From contig NC_010162.1 of NCBI RefSeq assembly GCF_000067165.1, positions 7,881,001-7,945,000 on the forward strand: a stretch of DNA of 64,000 nt. The letters are read 5' to 3'. Each line of letters begins with the position of its first letter. Position 1 is the stretch's first letter. Below, one piece after another: positions 13,559 to 21,526 of this stretch. The DNA comes from Sorangium cellulosum So ce56. Its GTDB lineage: Bacteria; Myxococcota_A; Polyangia; Polyangiales; Polyangiaceae. The position numbers were made by a program, and so were the translations under genes. Below the pieces are notes generated by a model that worked only from the letters and a program-made list of their open reading frames with translations, did no database searches and was not told the origin of the DNA.

Positions 13559-13972
13559 TCAGCCGAGCTGGGACAGGAACTTCCGGAGCTGCTGCGCCTC
13601 CACCATCGTCATCACCGGGACGAGCCAGGCCTCGAGCGAGGTGGTGTCGCGAAACGCCTTTCGGCTCGAGTTGTGCGCGTCCCGGATGAGGCGCTCTACC
13701 TGGAGCCCCAGGATCGCGTTCGACACCGGCAGCAGGTAGGCCGTCCGGTGCACCGTGGCGTTCTGGATCCGCATCATCTCCAGGAACTTCTCCGCGCTCT
13801 CGGGCGCGAGCACGTCGACCTGGAGCAGCTCGATGCAGACAACAGCGCCATGCCGGTTCTGGGTCACGACGCCCTGGATCCGGGCGATGCACGCGTCGAC
13901 CTCGCCAGTCGGGAGCGGTGATGCGAGCCTCACCTCGATGAGACGACCGGCCCTGTTGTCAACGGAGTACAT
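13559..13972 (-). CDS. conserved hypothetical, STAS/SpoIIAA-like fold suspected
   Basis: A 137-residue cytoplasmic protein with alternating strands and helices: RLIEVRLASPLPTGEVDACIARI, a strand AVVCIELLQVDVL, a helix SAEKFLEMMRIQ and a C-terminal helix VEAQQLRKFLSQ. This spacing is like the small SpoIIAA/STAS-like proteins common in myxobacteria that often bear on kinase or phosphate signalling. I cannot confirm the family by eye. No neighbour on the same strand is close enough for an operon. Confidence 0.6.
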   Translation of the reverse strand: MYSVDNRAGRLIEVRLASPLPTGEVDACIARIQGVVTQNRHGAVVCIELLQVDVLAPESAEKFLEMMRIQNATVHRTAYLLPVSNAILGLQVERLIRDAHNSSRKAFRDTTSLEAWLVPVMTMVEAQQLRKFLSQLG

Positions 13973-14125
13973 GAGCGAAATTCACCCTAACGTAGACGTC
14001 CAGACCAGAGCGCGTCAATGAACGGCGGTTCCGTGCGGCGCGGCGCCGTACGCACCCCCACGTCATCGACGGTTTTTGTCAGCGCCCTCATCAAGCACCA
14101 CAGAAAAAACCGTCTGCGACGGCGC

Positions 14126-15580
14126 TCACGCGTCGGACGAGAAGATCACCTTCCCGGCGCGCGCCTCTTCCTCGGAGGCCGCCTCCCGCTCGGCCTCGAG
14201 GGCCTTCGCCTCGGTCTCCAGATCGGGAAAGCGGTACCGGATCCCCTCGCCCGCCTCGAGGTCGACGTCGCCCCCGAGGGCGACCACCTCGCGGGTGATC
14301 TCCTCCGAGCGCGGCGGCTCCCCCGCCGCCTCCTGCCACGCCCGCTGGAGCACCGCCTCCGTGATCGGCTCCCGGCCCTGCCGCGCGCCGACGCGGCTAA
14401 GGATCGCCCGTAGCACCGCCCGCCGGCCGTTCCGCCGGGCGAGCCTCCGCTGCTTCAGCGGGCGCAGGAGCGCCCGGCCGAGCGGCAGCGCGAAGAGCGC
14501 GAGCGAGAAGACGAGCGGCACCACCCCGAGCGCGACCGCCGTCCCCGTGGCGGGCAGCTCCGCCATCGGGACGCCCTGCGCCAGGAGCCCGAGGTTGTCC
14601 AGCGTAAGGTGGGCCCCGAGCGCGTAGAGGCTCATCAGCAGGTTGAACCCGTTGAGCGCCACGATGAGCGCGTTCATCCCCGGCCCGTTCCCGGTCAGCG
14701 GAGGCAGCTCCTCGCGCTTCGCCCAGACCGGCGCGGGCGCCCGCGCCGGCGCCTCCGCCGCCGTCCGCCGGATCGCCTCGAACCGGTAGACGATGCCCCC
14801 CTCCTCGGAGACGTCGACCGTGCCGTCGTAGTCGAGCATCAGCCGCGCCATCCGCGGATCCGCCTCGTCGCGCGAGAGCCCCGTCACGCGCATCACGTCG
14901 GCGAGCCCGATCCGGCCCCGCTGCGCGCGGATCTCGGCCAGGATGAGCTTCTCGGCCTCGAGCGGATCGCGCGGCTCGGGCGTCGGGCCGAAGAAGAACC
15001 GGTTCACCTTCTCGTAGAAGGGCGTCTCGTCGCGCCGCCGCCCGAGCGCCCCGCGGTGGCCGTGCGACGAGGACCACGCCGGCTCGGACGTCCACACGAA
15101 CGGCGAGAACGGGTGGAACGTCCAGAAGATCGCGTCGAGGACCAGCCGAAAGAGGAAGTACCCGGCGAACGATCCGGGGACGCCGTCGTGATTGCGGGAG
15201 TCGCTGCTCGAGCGGGCGAACAGCTGGGCGATCAGGATCCCGACGAAGATCACGACGTACGCGATCAGCACGATCGCGATCCACGCCCGCACGACGAAGC
15301 GAGCCACGCCGGCGGCGACCCGGAGGACGGCCTGGAGCGCGCGCGTGAGGCGCGTGCGGGTCTCCCACGGCTTGGTGAAGCCGTACGGGAAGCGGAAGAG
15401 CAGCTCACCTTCGGACGTCGCCTTGAGGTGCCCGCGGTGCTCGCTGACGAGCAGGTGCAGGCCGCTCTCCGCGTCGCGCAGCGGCAGGCCGCTCTTCGCC
15501 GACGCGTCGGCGAGCGTCAGATCGCCCGTGTGCCCGCGCAGGGCAGACCTCAGGATGCCGGCGGCGCGGCGGGCCTCCAT
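14126..15580 (-). CDS. integral membrane protein with repeated winged-helix-like segments
   Basis: About 484 residues, unknown function. Residues 1-60 (GDLTLADASAKSGLPLRDAE) look like a small winged helix. A similar segment recurs near the middle (GRIGLADVMRVTGLSRDEAD) and again at the end (REPITEAVLQRAWQEAAG, then VVALGGDVDLEAGEGIRYRF). Each is followed by a short beta hairpin ending in YRF or FRF. Between them lie hydrophobic helices (IAIVLIAYVVIFVGILIAQLF and others near 110-130, 185-200, 310-390). The fold suggests a membrane-bound sensor with internal triplication. The ATG at 15580 is chosen because upstream sequence has no conserved feel. Confidence 0.65.
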   Translation of the reverse strand: MEARRAAGILRSALRGHTGDLTLADASAKSGLPLRDAESGLHLLVSEHRGHLKATSEGELLFRFPYGFTKPWETRTRLTRALQAVLRVAAGVARFVVRAWIAIVLIAYVVIFVGILIAQLFARSSSDSRNHDGVPGSFAGYFLFRLVLDAIFWTFHPFSPFVWTSEPAWSSSHGHRGALGRRRDETPFYEKVNRFFFGPTPEPRDPLEAEKLILAEIRAQRGRIGLADVMRVTGLSRDEADPRMARLMLDYDGTVDVSEEGGIVYRFEAIRRTAAEAPARAPAPVWAKREELPPLTGNGPGMNALIVALNGFNLLMSLYALGAHLTLDNLGLLAQGVPMAELPATGTAVALGVVPLVFSLALFALPLGRALLRPLKQRRLARRNGRRAVLRAILSRVGARQGREPITEAVLQRAWQEAAGEPPRSEEITREVVALGGDVDLEAGEGIRYRFPDLETEAKALEAEREAASEEEARAGKVIFSSDA

Positions 15581-15774
15581 CAGCTTCGGAGATTTCAGCG
15601 TCAACGGTCGCTCGCCCCTGTTCCGCGGCGGCGCAGCCGCGCCCGTCGGTACGGCATCACCGCGCTCCTCCACGGGGGCAGGACCTCCCCCGTGCCGAAC
15701 TTCATGGTGGCCCGCGGGGCTCCACGCAAAGGCCACGGCGCCTTTTTCGGGCGTCGACCCCGCCCGCGCTCGCG

Positions 15775-17436
15775 TCAGCCGCCCGCGCTCGCGGCCGGAG
15801 GCGGGCGCGATCTCGGCGTGGCGTCGACCATCCGCACCTCCAGGCCGAGCGCGTCGCGCAGCATCCCCGCCTTCGCGACGACCGTCCACTCCTCGAGCGC
15901 CCGGTCCTCCGCGCCCTGCACCTCGATCACCAGCGTGTCGCCCTCGATGCGGCCGCTCACCTCCGCGACCTTGGCCCGGTGCTCGCGATCGAGCGCGTCG
16001 GCGATCCGGAGGATCGACGCCATGGCCTTCACCTTGGCGCGCGCGTCGCGCGAGAGCGCGCGGAAGTTGTCGTGGTCCATGCTGGGCGGCGACTTCCTGT
16101 GGTAGCGCGCGATGTTCGCGACGATCGCGCGCTCCTCCGGGGTCAGGCCCATGAGGTCGCTGTGGGCGATGACGTAATAGCTGTGCTTGTGGTGCCCCTC
16201 GTAGCGGACGAAGTCGCCGATGTCGTGGAGCAGGGCCGCCGCGCGCAGGAGGATCCGGTCGCGCTGGCCGAGGCGATGGCGCGGCGCGAGGTCGTCGAAC
16301 AGCCGCTCGGCGAAGCGGGCCACGAGCGCGCCGTGCTTCTCGTCGAAGTGGTAGCGGCGGCCGAGCCGGACGCAGGCGTCGCTGACCGCGGCGGCCTCGC
16401 CGCGGAAGTCGGGGCCGAGGAAGTGGGCGTGGGCGAGATCGACGAGCACGCCCTCCTTGAGCCCGACCCCGGGAGCGACGATGATCCGCTGCGCGAACGC
16501 CCGGGCGATGCGGCCCAGGATCGTCGCCGCGGGGACGATGGTGTCGGCGCGGTCCGGGCGCAGGCCGTAGATCTGCGCGCGCTCCTCGGGCGTCTTCGAC
16601 GCCATCTCGTCGAGCAGGCGGGACATCGCGGCCACGTCGATCGCCCGCCCCTCCGCGGACCCTGCCGGCGCGGGGCAGAGCTCCGCGAGCGTCTCGATGT
16701 TGCCGCCCGTGCCGACGAGCAGATCGACCCCCGAGCCCGACCCCTCGCCGAGCAGCTCCACGATCTCGCGCGTGGCCTCGACCATGACGCGATCGACGTA
16801 CTCCTCGACGAGCCGCCGGTGCCCCGCGTCGACCGGGCGGCGATCCTCGAGGAAGGCCTCGACCATCCGCACCGTCCCCACGGGGAGCGAGCGCGAGAAG
16901 ACGGCCCCGCGGCCGCGGAGCAGCGTGAGCTCGGTGGAGCCGCCGCCGATGTCGACGAGGAGCGCGGTCCGCTCGCCGAGCGCGACGCGCTCGCGGACGG
17001 CGAGCTGGACGAGGCGCGCCTCCTCGATCCCCTCGATGACCTCGATGTGGACGCCGGCCTCGCGCGCGGCGCGCTCGACGAAGAGGTCGCCGTTCTGGGC
17101 CTCACGCGCGGCGCTCGTCGCCACGGCGCGGTAGCGGTCGACCTTGGCCGCATCCATCGCGGTGCGGAAGCGCCGGAGCGCCTCGCAGGCGGCGCCGATG
17201 ACCCCGGACTCGAGCCGGCCCTTCGTGAACACGTCGTGCCCGAGACGCACCGACGCGCGATCCGCATGGACATCGCGGAACGGGTGGAAGCGCGGCGCGT
17301 CGGGCGCGCCGGTCGCGGCCCCGGCGAGCGCCGGATCCCAGCCGGCCCCGAACGCCCCGAGCGCCGGAGGATCGACGTCGACGATGCGAAGCCGGATGGC
17401 GTTGGATCCGATGTCGATCGCCGCGAGCCGCGCCAT
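15775..17436 (-). CDS. ppx: Ppx/GppA exopolyphosphatase family phosphatase with HD-like C-terminus
   Basis: A 553-residue member of the ASKHA-fold Ppx/GppA family, which hydrolyses inorganic polyphosphate and/or pppGpp. The first phosphate loop AAIDIGSNAIRLRIVDV opens the protein and the second, LLVDIGGGSTELTLL, follows the glutamate-containing segment EVIEGIEEARLV. The C-terminal third carries LLHDIGDFVRYEGHHKHS, an HD-like helical domain found in long Ppx proteins. A short Pro/Ser tail ends the protein. The genes upstream and downstream are not functionally linked. Family is certain; whether polyphosphate or pppGpp is preferred cannot be read from sequence. Confidence 0.9.
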   Translation of the reverse strand: MARLAAIDIGSNAIRLRIVDVDPPALGAFGAGWDPALAGAATGAPDAPRFHPFRDVHADRASVRLGHDVFTKGRLESGVIGAACEALRRFRTAMDAAKVDRYRAVATSAAREAQNGDLFVERAAREAGVHIEVIEGIEEARLVQLAVRERVALGERTALLVDIGGGSTELTLLRGRGAVFSRSLPVGTVRMVEAFLEDRRPVDAGHRRLVEEYVDRVMVEATREIVELLGEGSGSGVDLLVGTGGNIETLAELCPAPAGSAEGRAIDVAAMSRLLDEMASKTPEERAQIYGLRPDRADTIVPAATILGRIARAFAQRIIVAPGVGLKEGVLVDLAHAHFLGPDFRGEAAAVSDACVRLGRRYHFDEKHGALVARFAERLFDDLAPRHRLGQRDRILLRAAALLHDIGDFVRYEGHHKHSYYVIAHSDLMGLTPEERAIVANIARYHRKSPPSMDHDNFRALSRDARAKVKAMASILRIADALDREHRAKVAEVSGRIEGDTLVIEVQGAEDRALEEWTVVAKAGMLRDALGLEVRMVDATPRSRPPPAASAGG

Positions 17437-17477
17437 GTCGGGAGAAGTAGCGAAGCTCCGGGCGGTTGGCTACTCTC

Positions 17478-18107
17478 ATGCCGCTCATGTCGAGGAAGCT
17501 TCATCAAGGCTCGGGGGCTCCCCATCTCGGCCCCCTTCAGCATCGGCCTTCAGCACGCGCGCTCGCGCCCGGGCAAGCTCGGGACGCGCGCCGCCTCGCC
17601 CGCGGCGCGCGGGGGGCGGCGCGCCTCGCGCTGGGGATCGCGACCGCGGCGCTCGCGCTGGCGGCGTGCAGCGGCGGCGAGGCGCGCGCGCCGAACCCGT
17701 TGCGCGCCCTCGACGAGCGCAGAGCGATCGAGGTGATCCGCCGGGCGATGGCGCACGAGGGCGCGCAGCCGGCGCGCGGGCGCGAGGTCGAGCTGACCAG
17801 CGGGCAGAAGGTGCGCGTCGATGTCGGCGTGCAGAGCCGCTCGTACGGCGTCGTCTACGTGACCGAGGAGGACGCCCAGGCGCTCGGCGCCGCGATCCCG
17901 CCGCCGAACGGCCGGGACGAGAAGCTGCGCATCGTCCGCGGCGGGCCGGACGGGGCCATTCGCCTCGTGCTCCTCTACCAGCAGAACTACCTCTACGACG
18001 ACCTCGTCGGCGAGTCGCACGAGCGCACGACGATCACCGCCGAGCGCGAGCTGACGCGCGACGTGCAGGACTTCATCACCTACGCGCGGACGCAGAAGTT
18101 CCAGTGA
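17478..18107 (+). CDS. putative lipoprotein
   Basis: About 209 residues. A long basic N-terminal region precedes the hydrophobic stretch LALGIATAALALAACSGG, whose Cys fits a lipobox. The mature domain (about 140 residues) is alpha/beta with a conserved-looking core RSYGVVYVTEEDAQALG and LVLLYQQNYLYDDLVGE. The n-region of about 60 residues is unusually long; no later start codon fits, so either the start is unusual or the hydrophobic stretch is a membrane anchor. Its stop codon overlaps the GTG of the next gene, so the two are likely co-transcribed and co-translated. Function unknown. Confidence 0.65.
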   Translation: MPLMSRKLHQGSGAPHLGPLQHRPSARALAPGQARDARRLARGARGAARLALGIATAALALAACSGGEARAPNPLRALDERRAIEVIRRAMAHEGAQPARGREVELTSGQKVRVDVGVQSRSYGVVYVTEEDAQALGAAIPPPNGRDEKLRIVRGGPDGAIRLVLLYQQNYLYDDLVGESHERTTITAERELTRDVQDFITYARTQKFQ

Positions 18108-18370
18108 GCGCGCGCGAGGAGGGCGGGCCGGCGCGCCGCCGGGGGCACCGGAGAGAGCGAGAGGCCGAGGAGCGCGCGCGACGCGCGCTCGGCGGCGGGG
18201 GGTTGCTCCTCGTCGCCGGGCTCGCGCTGGTCGGCGTCGGGCCGTCGGACGCGGGCATGGGGCTCACGGTGCTCGCGCTCCTGGTGCTCATCTACGGGAT
18301 CCACAGCTTCGGCCGGCTGGGGACGGAGCGGGACGGACGGAGCGAGCAGGCGCGGGCTCCGTCGCGTTGA
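18104..18370 (+). CDS. small two-helix membrane protein
   Basis: 88 residues, starting at a GTG that overlaps the preceding stop codon (GTGA). A highly charged Arg/Glu-rich N-terminus is followed by two hydrophobic helices (GGLLLVAGLALVGVGP and MGLTVLALLVLIYGI) and a polar tail. The shape and GC3 support a real gene. It is probably a small inner-membrane protein working with the upstream lipoprotein. I do not recognise a family. Confidence 0.65.
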   Translation: MSAREEGGPARRRGHRREREAEERARRALGGGGLLLVAGLALVGVGPSDAGMGLTVLALLVLIYGIHSFGRLGTERDGRSEQARAPSR

Positions 18371-18410
18371 GGCTTGCAGAGCGGGGCGCGTTCGAGCAGC
18401 ATCCGCCGCC

Positions 18411-18587
18411 ATGCATCGCCCTACGCGCCAGCACGAGCACCTCACCCTCAAGGTCACCCAGAAGCAGGAGCGGAGCGCCCAGAGCTCCCGGAAGCCCGGC
18501 CGCAAGCACAAGCGCTGGAGCAAGTTCCTCGCGCAGTACGCGCCGCTCGTCGCTGGCGCCGAGACGGCCGCCTCCGCCGAGAGCTGA
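18411..18587 (+). CDS. small basic protein
   Basis: A 58-residue frame (MHRPTRQHEHLTLKV... to ETAASAES). Nearly every codon ends in G or C, as in true genes here. The protein is rich in Lys, Arg, His and Gln up to KRWSKFLAQYAPL, then has a short Ala-rich end. It could be a nucleic-acid- or ribosome-associated small protein; no known family is evident. It lies 41 bases after the small membrane protein and has no strong Shine-Dalgarno. Confidence 0.5.
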   Translation: MHRPTRQHEHLTLKVTQKQERSAQSSRKPGRKHKRWSKFLAQYAPLVAGAETAASAES

Positions 18588-18979
18588 GCCCCCGCCGCCG
18601 GCCGAGGACGCCCTGGCGCTCGGCCTTCACGATTCCACCCTACACATAATTTCAAACCCATCGCATACGGGCGCAGGCCGCCTCCGCCTCCGACGAGGCG
18701 GCGGCGCCTCCGCCCGCGATGGCCGCTGTGCCGCCCGTGACACGAGCTGCTACCGCCCACGGTGCGACGCGGCCACCGCACCGCGGCCTCTCCATGGTTC
18801 GTGGATTTTCGTGATGGGGTCGCGCTCATCTCGCCACGTAGCCAAGAGAACACCCCCTCTCGGCGTCTGATACGCGATCGCCAGGCGGCCTGTCACCCAC
18901 TCCGCGCGAGACGGGCGCGCCGGCTCCGCGCGTATGGCGCGCGAAGGGCCCACTCCATCTCTCGCGCAAGGAAGGATCC
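18588..18979. other. intergenic region
   Basis: About 390 bases with no supported gene. An imperfect GC-rich inverted repeat (ccgcctccgcctc and gaggcggcggcg) near 18674-18705 could terminate transcription of the preceding small genes. The rest may carry the promoter of the following lipoprotein gene, whose start is preceded by AAGGA. Confidence 0.4.
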
Positions 18980-21352
18980 ATGCCCGCTCGTCCTCCGTCC
19001 CGCGCTGCCCGCGCGGCAGCGTCGCTTTTGTGCTCCCTCGTCGTCGGCGGCATATCGCTCCTCCCGGGGTGCCTGAGCCGCCCGATAGCCCATCAGGACA
19101 CGCGCACGACTGGCACCGTCGTCGAGCGGCTCCCGCGGCGCGTCGACAAGATCGATCTCCTCCTGACCATCGACAACTCATCGTCGATGAAGGACAAGCA
19201 GGACATTCTCGCGCTGGCCGTTCCCGATCTCGTGAGGCGCCTGGTCGACCCCCGGTGCATCGATCCGCTGGACCCCCTGGACTCGTCCCCGCCGGGGGAG
19301 GACGGCCGCTGCCCGAGCGGCAAGGAGCGCGAGTTCGAGCCCGTCGTCGACATCCACATCGGGATCATCAGCACGAGCCTCGGCAGCCATGGCGCGGACT
19401 CGTGCCCCGAGGATCTGCTCACCTTCTTCAACAACGACAAGGGACACCTCATCGCGCGGAGCGACAGGGACGACCACGACGACGCAGACAACGACCCGCC
19501 GACCTACCAGAACCTGGGGTTCCTCGCCTGGGATCCGGAGCAGAAGCTCAGCCCCGCGGGCGAGTCGATCCTCGACGACGGCGCGGGGCGCGGCCTGGTG
19601 CCGACGCTGACGAACATGGTCCGAGGGGTGGCCGACAACGGCTGCGGCTTCGAGTCGCAGCTGGAGAGCTGGTACCGCTTCCTCGTGGACCCCGCGCCCT
19701 ACGAGACCCTCGAGGTGGTGAACGGCAAAGCGGAGCGGCGCGGCGTGGACAGGAAGCTCCTGGATCAGCGCAAGGCGTTCCTGCGGCCGGATTCGCTGCT
19801 CGCGATCGTCATGCTGTCGGACGAGAACGACTGTTCCATCAAGGAGGGGGGGAACGCCTTCTGGGTCGCGAAGCAGAAGGACGACGGCGGCGACGTTTTT
19901 CGGATGTTCGCGCCGCGCAGGGAGTGCGCGGAGAAGGGCCTGGACGACCCGTGCTGCAAGTCCTGCGGGGCGCCCAGGGGCGAGTGCCCGCTGGACGAGG
20001 AGACATGCGGCCCGGATGGACAGCCGAAGACGCTCCGCCCGAACGAGGACCCGCACAACCTGCGCTGCTTCGACCAGAAGCGCCGGTTCGGCATCGATCT
20101 GCTCTACCCGATCGACCGCTACACGGACGCGCTCACGCAGACGCGGATCCAGGATCACCAGGGCAATCTCGTCGACAACCCGATCTTCTCGGATCTCGAC
20201 CCGGAGGACGAGAACAGCGCGGTCCGCCCGCCGGAGTACGTGTTCTTCGCGGGCCTCGTGGGCGTCCCGTGGCAGGACATCGCGCGCCAGGACGGCGCGG
20301 GTCAGCCCAATCTCCGGGAAGGCAGGGACCAGGAGGGCAACCGCGTCGGCGGCTTCAAGAGCGCCAAGGAGCTGAGCGCCCCGAACGCGGGCTTCGCGAG
20401 CACCTGGGACATCATCCTCGGAGATCCGAAGTCGCGCCGGAGCCCCGGCGATCCCCACATGATCGAGTCGCCGCTCCCCCGCGGCGGCGAGAACCCGATC
20501 ACCGGGACGCGCATCGCCGGCCCGGACTCGCCGGACGACGCCAACGCCATCAACGGCCATGAATGGAGCCCGAACCCGGGTTTCGGCGACCTCCAGTACG
20601 CTTGCACGTTCCCGTTGCGCGAGCCCGTGACGGGCGATGACTGCAAGGGCACTGAAGACCGAGACAGCCCCCTGTGCAAGGACAACCCCGACGGCACCGA
20701 CAGCAACCTCCAGGTCAGCGCGAAGGCCTATCCGGGCCTGCGGCAGCTCGAGCTCATCCGGGACCTCGGGGAGCAGGGCATCGTCGGCTCCGTGTGCCCG
20801 GCGCAGCTCGAGTTCCCGGCGGAGGACCGGCTCGACTTCGGCTATCGGCCGGCGATCGGCGCGATCGTCGATCGCCTGAAGACGAAGCTCGGCGGGCAGT
20901 GCCTGCCCCGCGCGCTCCAGCCGAACGAAAGCGGACAGGTCAGCTGCCTCGTCCTCGAGGCGCGGAGCACAGCCGAGGGGAAGTGCGGCTGCGACGGGCT
21001 CACGGCGCGGCGGGAGGTGCTCCGCGAGAACCTCGCCGCGAAGCGGATGGTGCTCGAGGATCCGGTGGCGGCGGCGAACGGCTGGAACTGCGTCTGCGAG
21101 GTCGAGCAGCTGAAGACGCCGGACGAGCTCGCGGCGTGCCAGGACACGGTGCCTCCTGCGCCGGTCGAGGTCGGCGGCGAGAAGGTGCACGGGTGGTGTT
21201 ATGTCGACCCGCGGCTCGGCTTCGGCCGAGACGAAGTCGTCGCCAAGTGCCCGTCCACAGAGCGCCGCCAGGTCCGGTTCACCGGCGACGGCGCAGCCCT
21301 GGACGGCGCGACGCAGTTCGTCATCTGCACCGGCGACACCGCCGACCAGTAG
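18980..21352 (+). CDS. large von Willebrand A domain lipoprotein
   Basis: 790 residues. The signal peptide ends in a lipobox (GGISLLPGC). A VWA-like domain begins at about 52 with DLLLTIDNSSSMKDKQ, giving the DxSxS metal motif. The domain is interrupted by long loops with many Cys (CCKSCG; CGCDG; CVCEVEQ) and acidic stretches, and the C-terminus contains further Cys and conserved WCYVDPRLGFG. Such large Cys-rich VWA lipoproteins are characteristic of myxobacterial cell surfaces and probably bind metal and partner proteins. The length and insertions are typical of the lineage-specific family. Single gene, with a following gene on the same strand about 175 bases away. Confidence 0.85.
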   Translation: MPARPPSRAARAAASLLCSLVVGGISLLPGCLSRPIAHQDTRTTGTVVERLPRRVDKIDLLLTIDNSSSMKDKQDILALAVPDLVRRLVDPRCIDPLDPLDSSPPGEDGRCPSGKEREFEPVVDIHIGIISTSLGSHGADSCPEDLLTFFNNDKGHLIARSDRDDHDDADNDPPTYQNLGFLAWDPEQKLSPAGESILDDGAGRGLVPTLTNMVRGVADNGCGFESQLESWYRFLVDPAPYETLEVVNGKAERRGVDRKLLDQRKAFLRPDSLLAIVMLSDENDCSIKEGGNAFWVAKQKDDGGDVFRMFAPRRECAEKGLDDPCCKSCGAPRGECPLDEETCGPDGQPKTLRPNEDPHNLRCFDQKRRFGIDLLYPIDRYTDALTQTRIQDHQGNLVDNPIFSDLDPEDENSAVRPPEYVFFAGLVGVPWQDIARQDGAGQPNLREGRDQEGNRVGGFKSAKELSAPNAGFASTWDIILGDPKSRRSPGDPHMIESPLPRGGENPITGTRIAGPDSPDDANAINGHEWSPNPGFGDLQYACTFPLREPVTGDDCKGTEDRDSPLCKDNPDGTDSNLQVSAKAYPGLRQLELIRDLGEQGIVGSVCPAQLEFPAEDRLDFGYRPAIGAIVDRLKTKLGGQCLPRALQPNESGQVSCLVLEARSTAEGKCGCDGLTARREVLRENLAAKRMVLEDPVAAANGWNCVCEVEQLKTPDELAACQDTVPPAPVEVGGEKVHGWCYVDPRLGFGRDEVVAKCPSTERRQVRFTGDGAALDGATQFVICTGDTADQ

Positions 21353-21526
21353 CGCGGCGCCAGCTGCAGCGATCCGCTGCGCAGGCGGTCCTCGAGAGGA
21401 TCGAGCTCCGGTGGCTCGGAGCGGCGCTCGGGCAGGCGCCGCTCGCCCCGAACCCGCGCTTCGTGGATCTTTGCAATCAGCGTGAAGGGCCGCCTTCTCG
21501 GCGCGAAAGCCGATAGACTGTGATGC

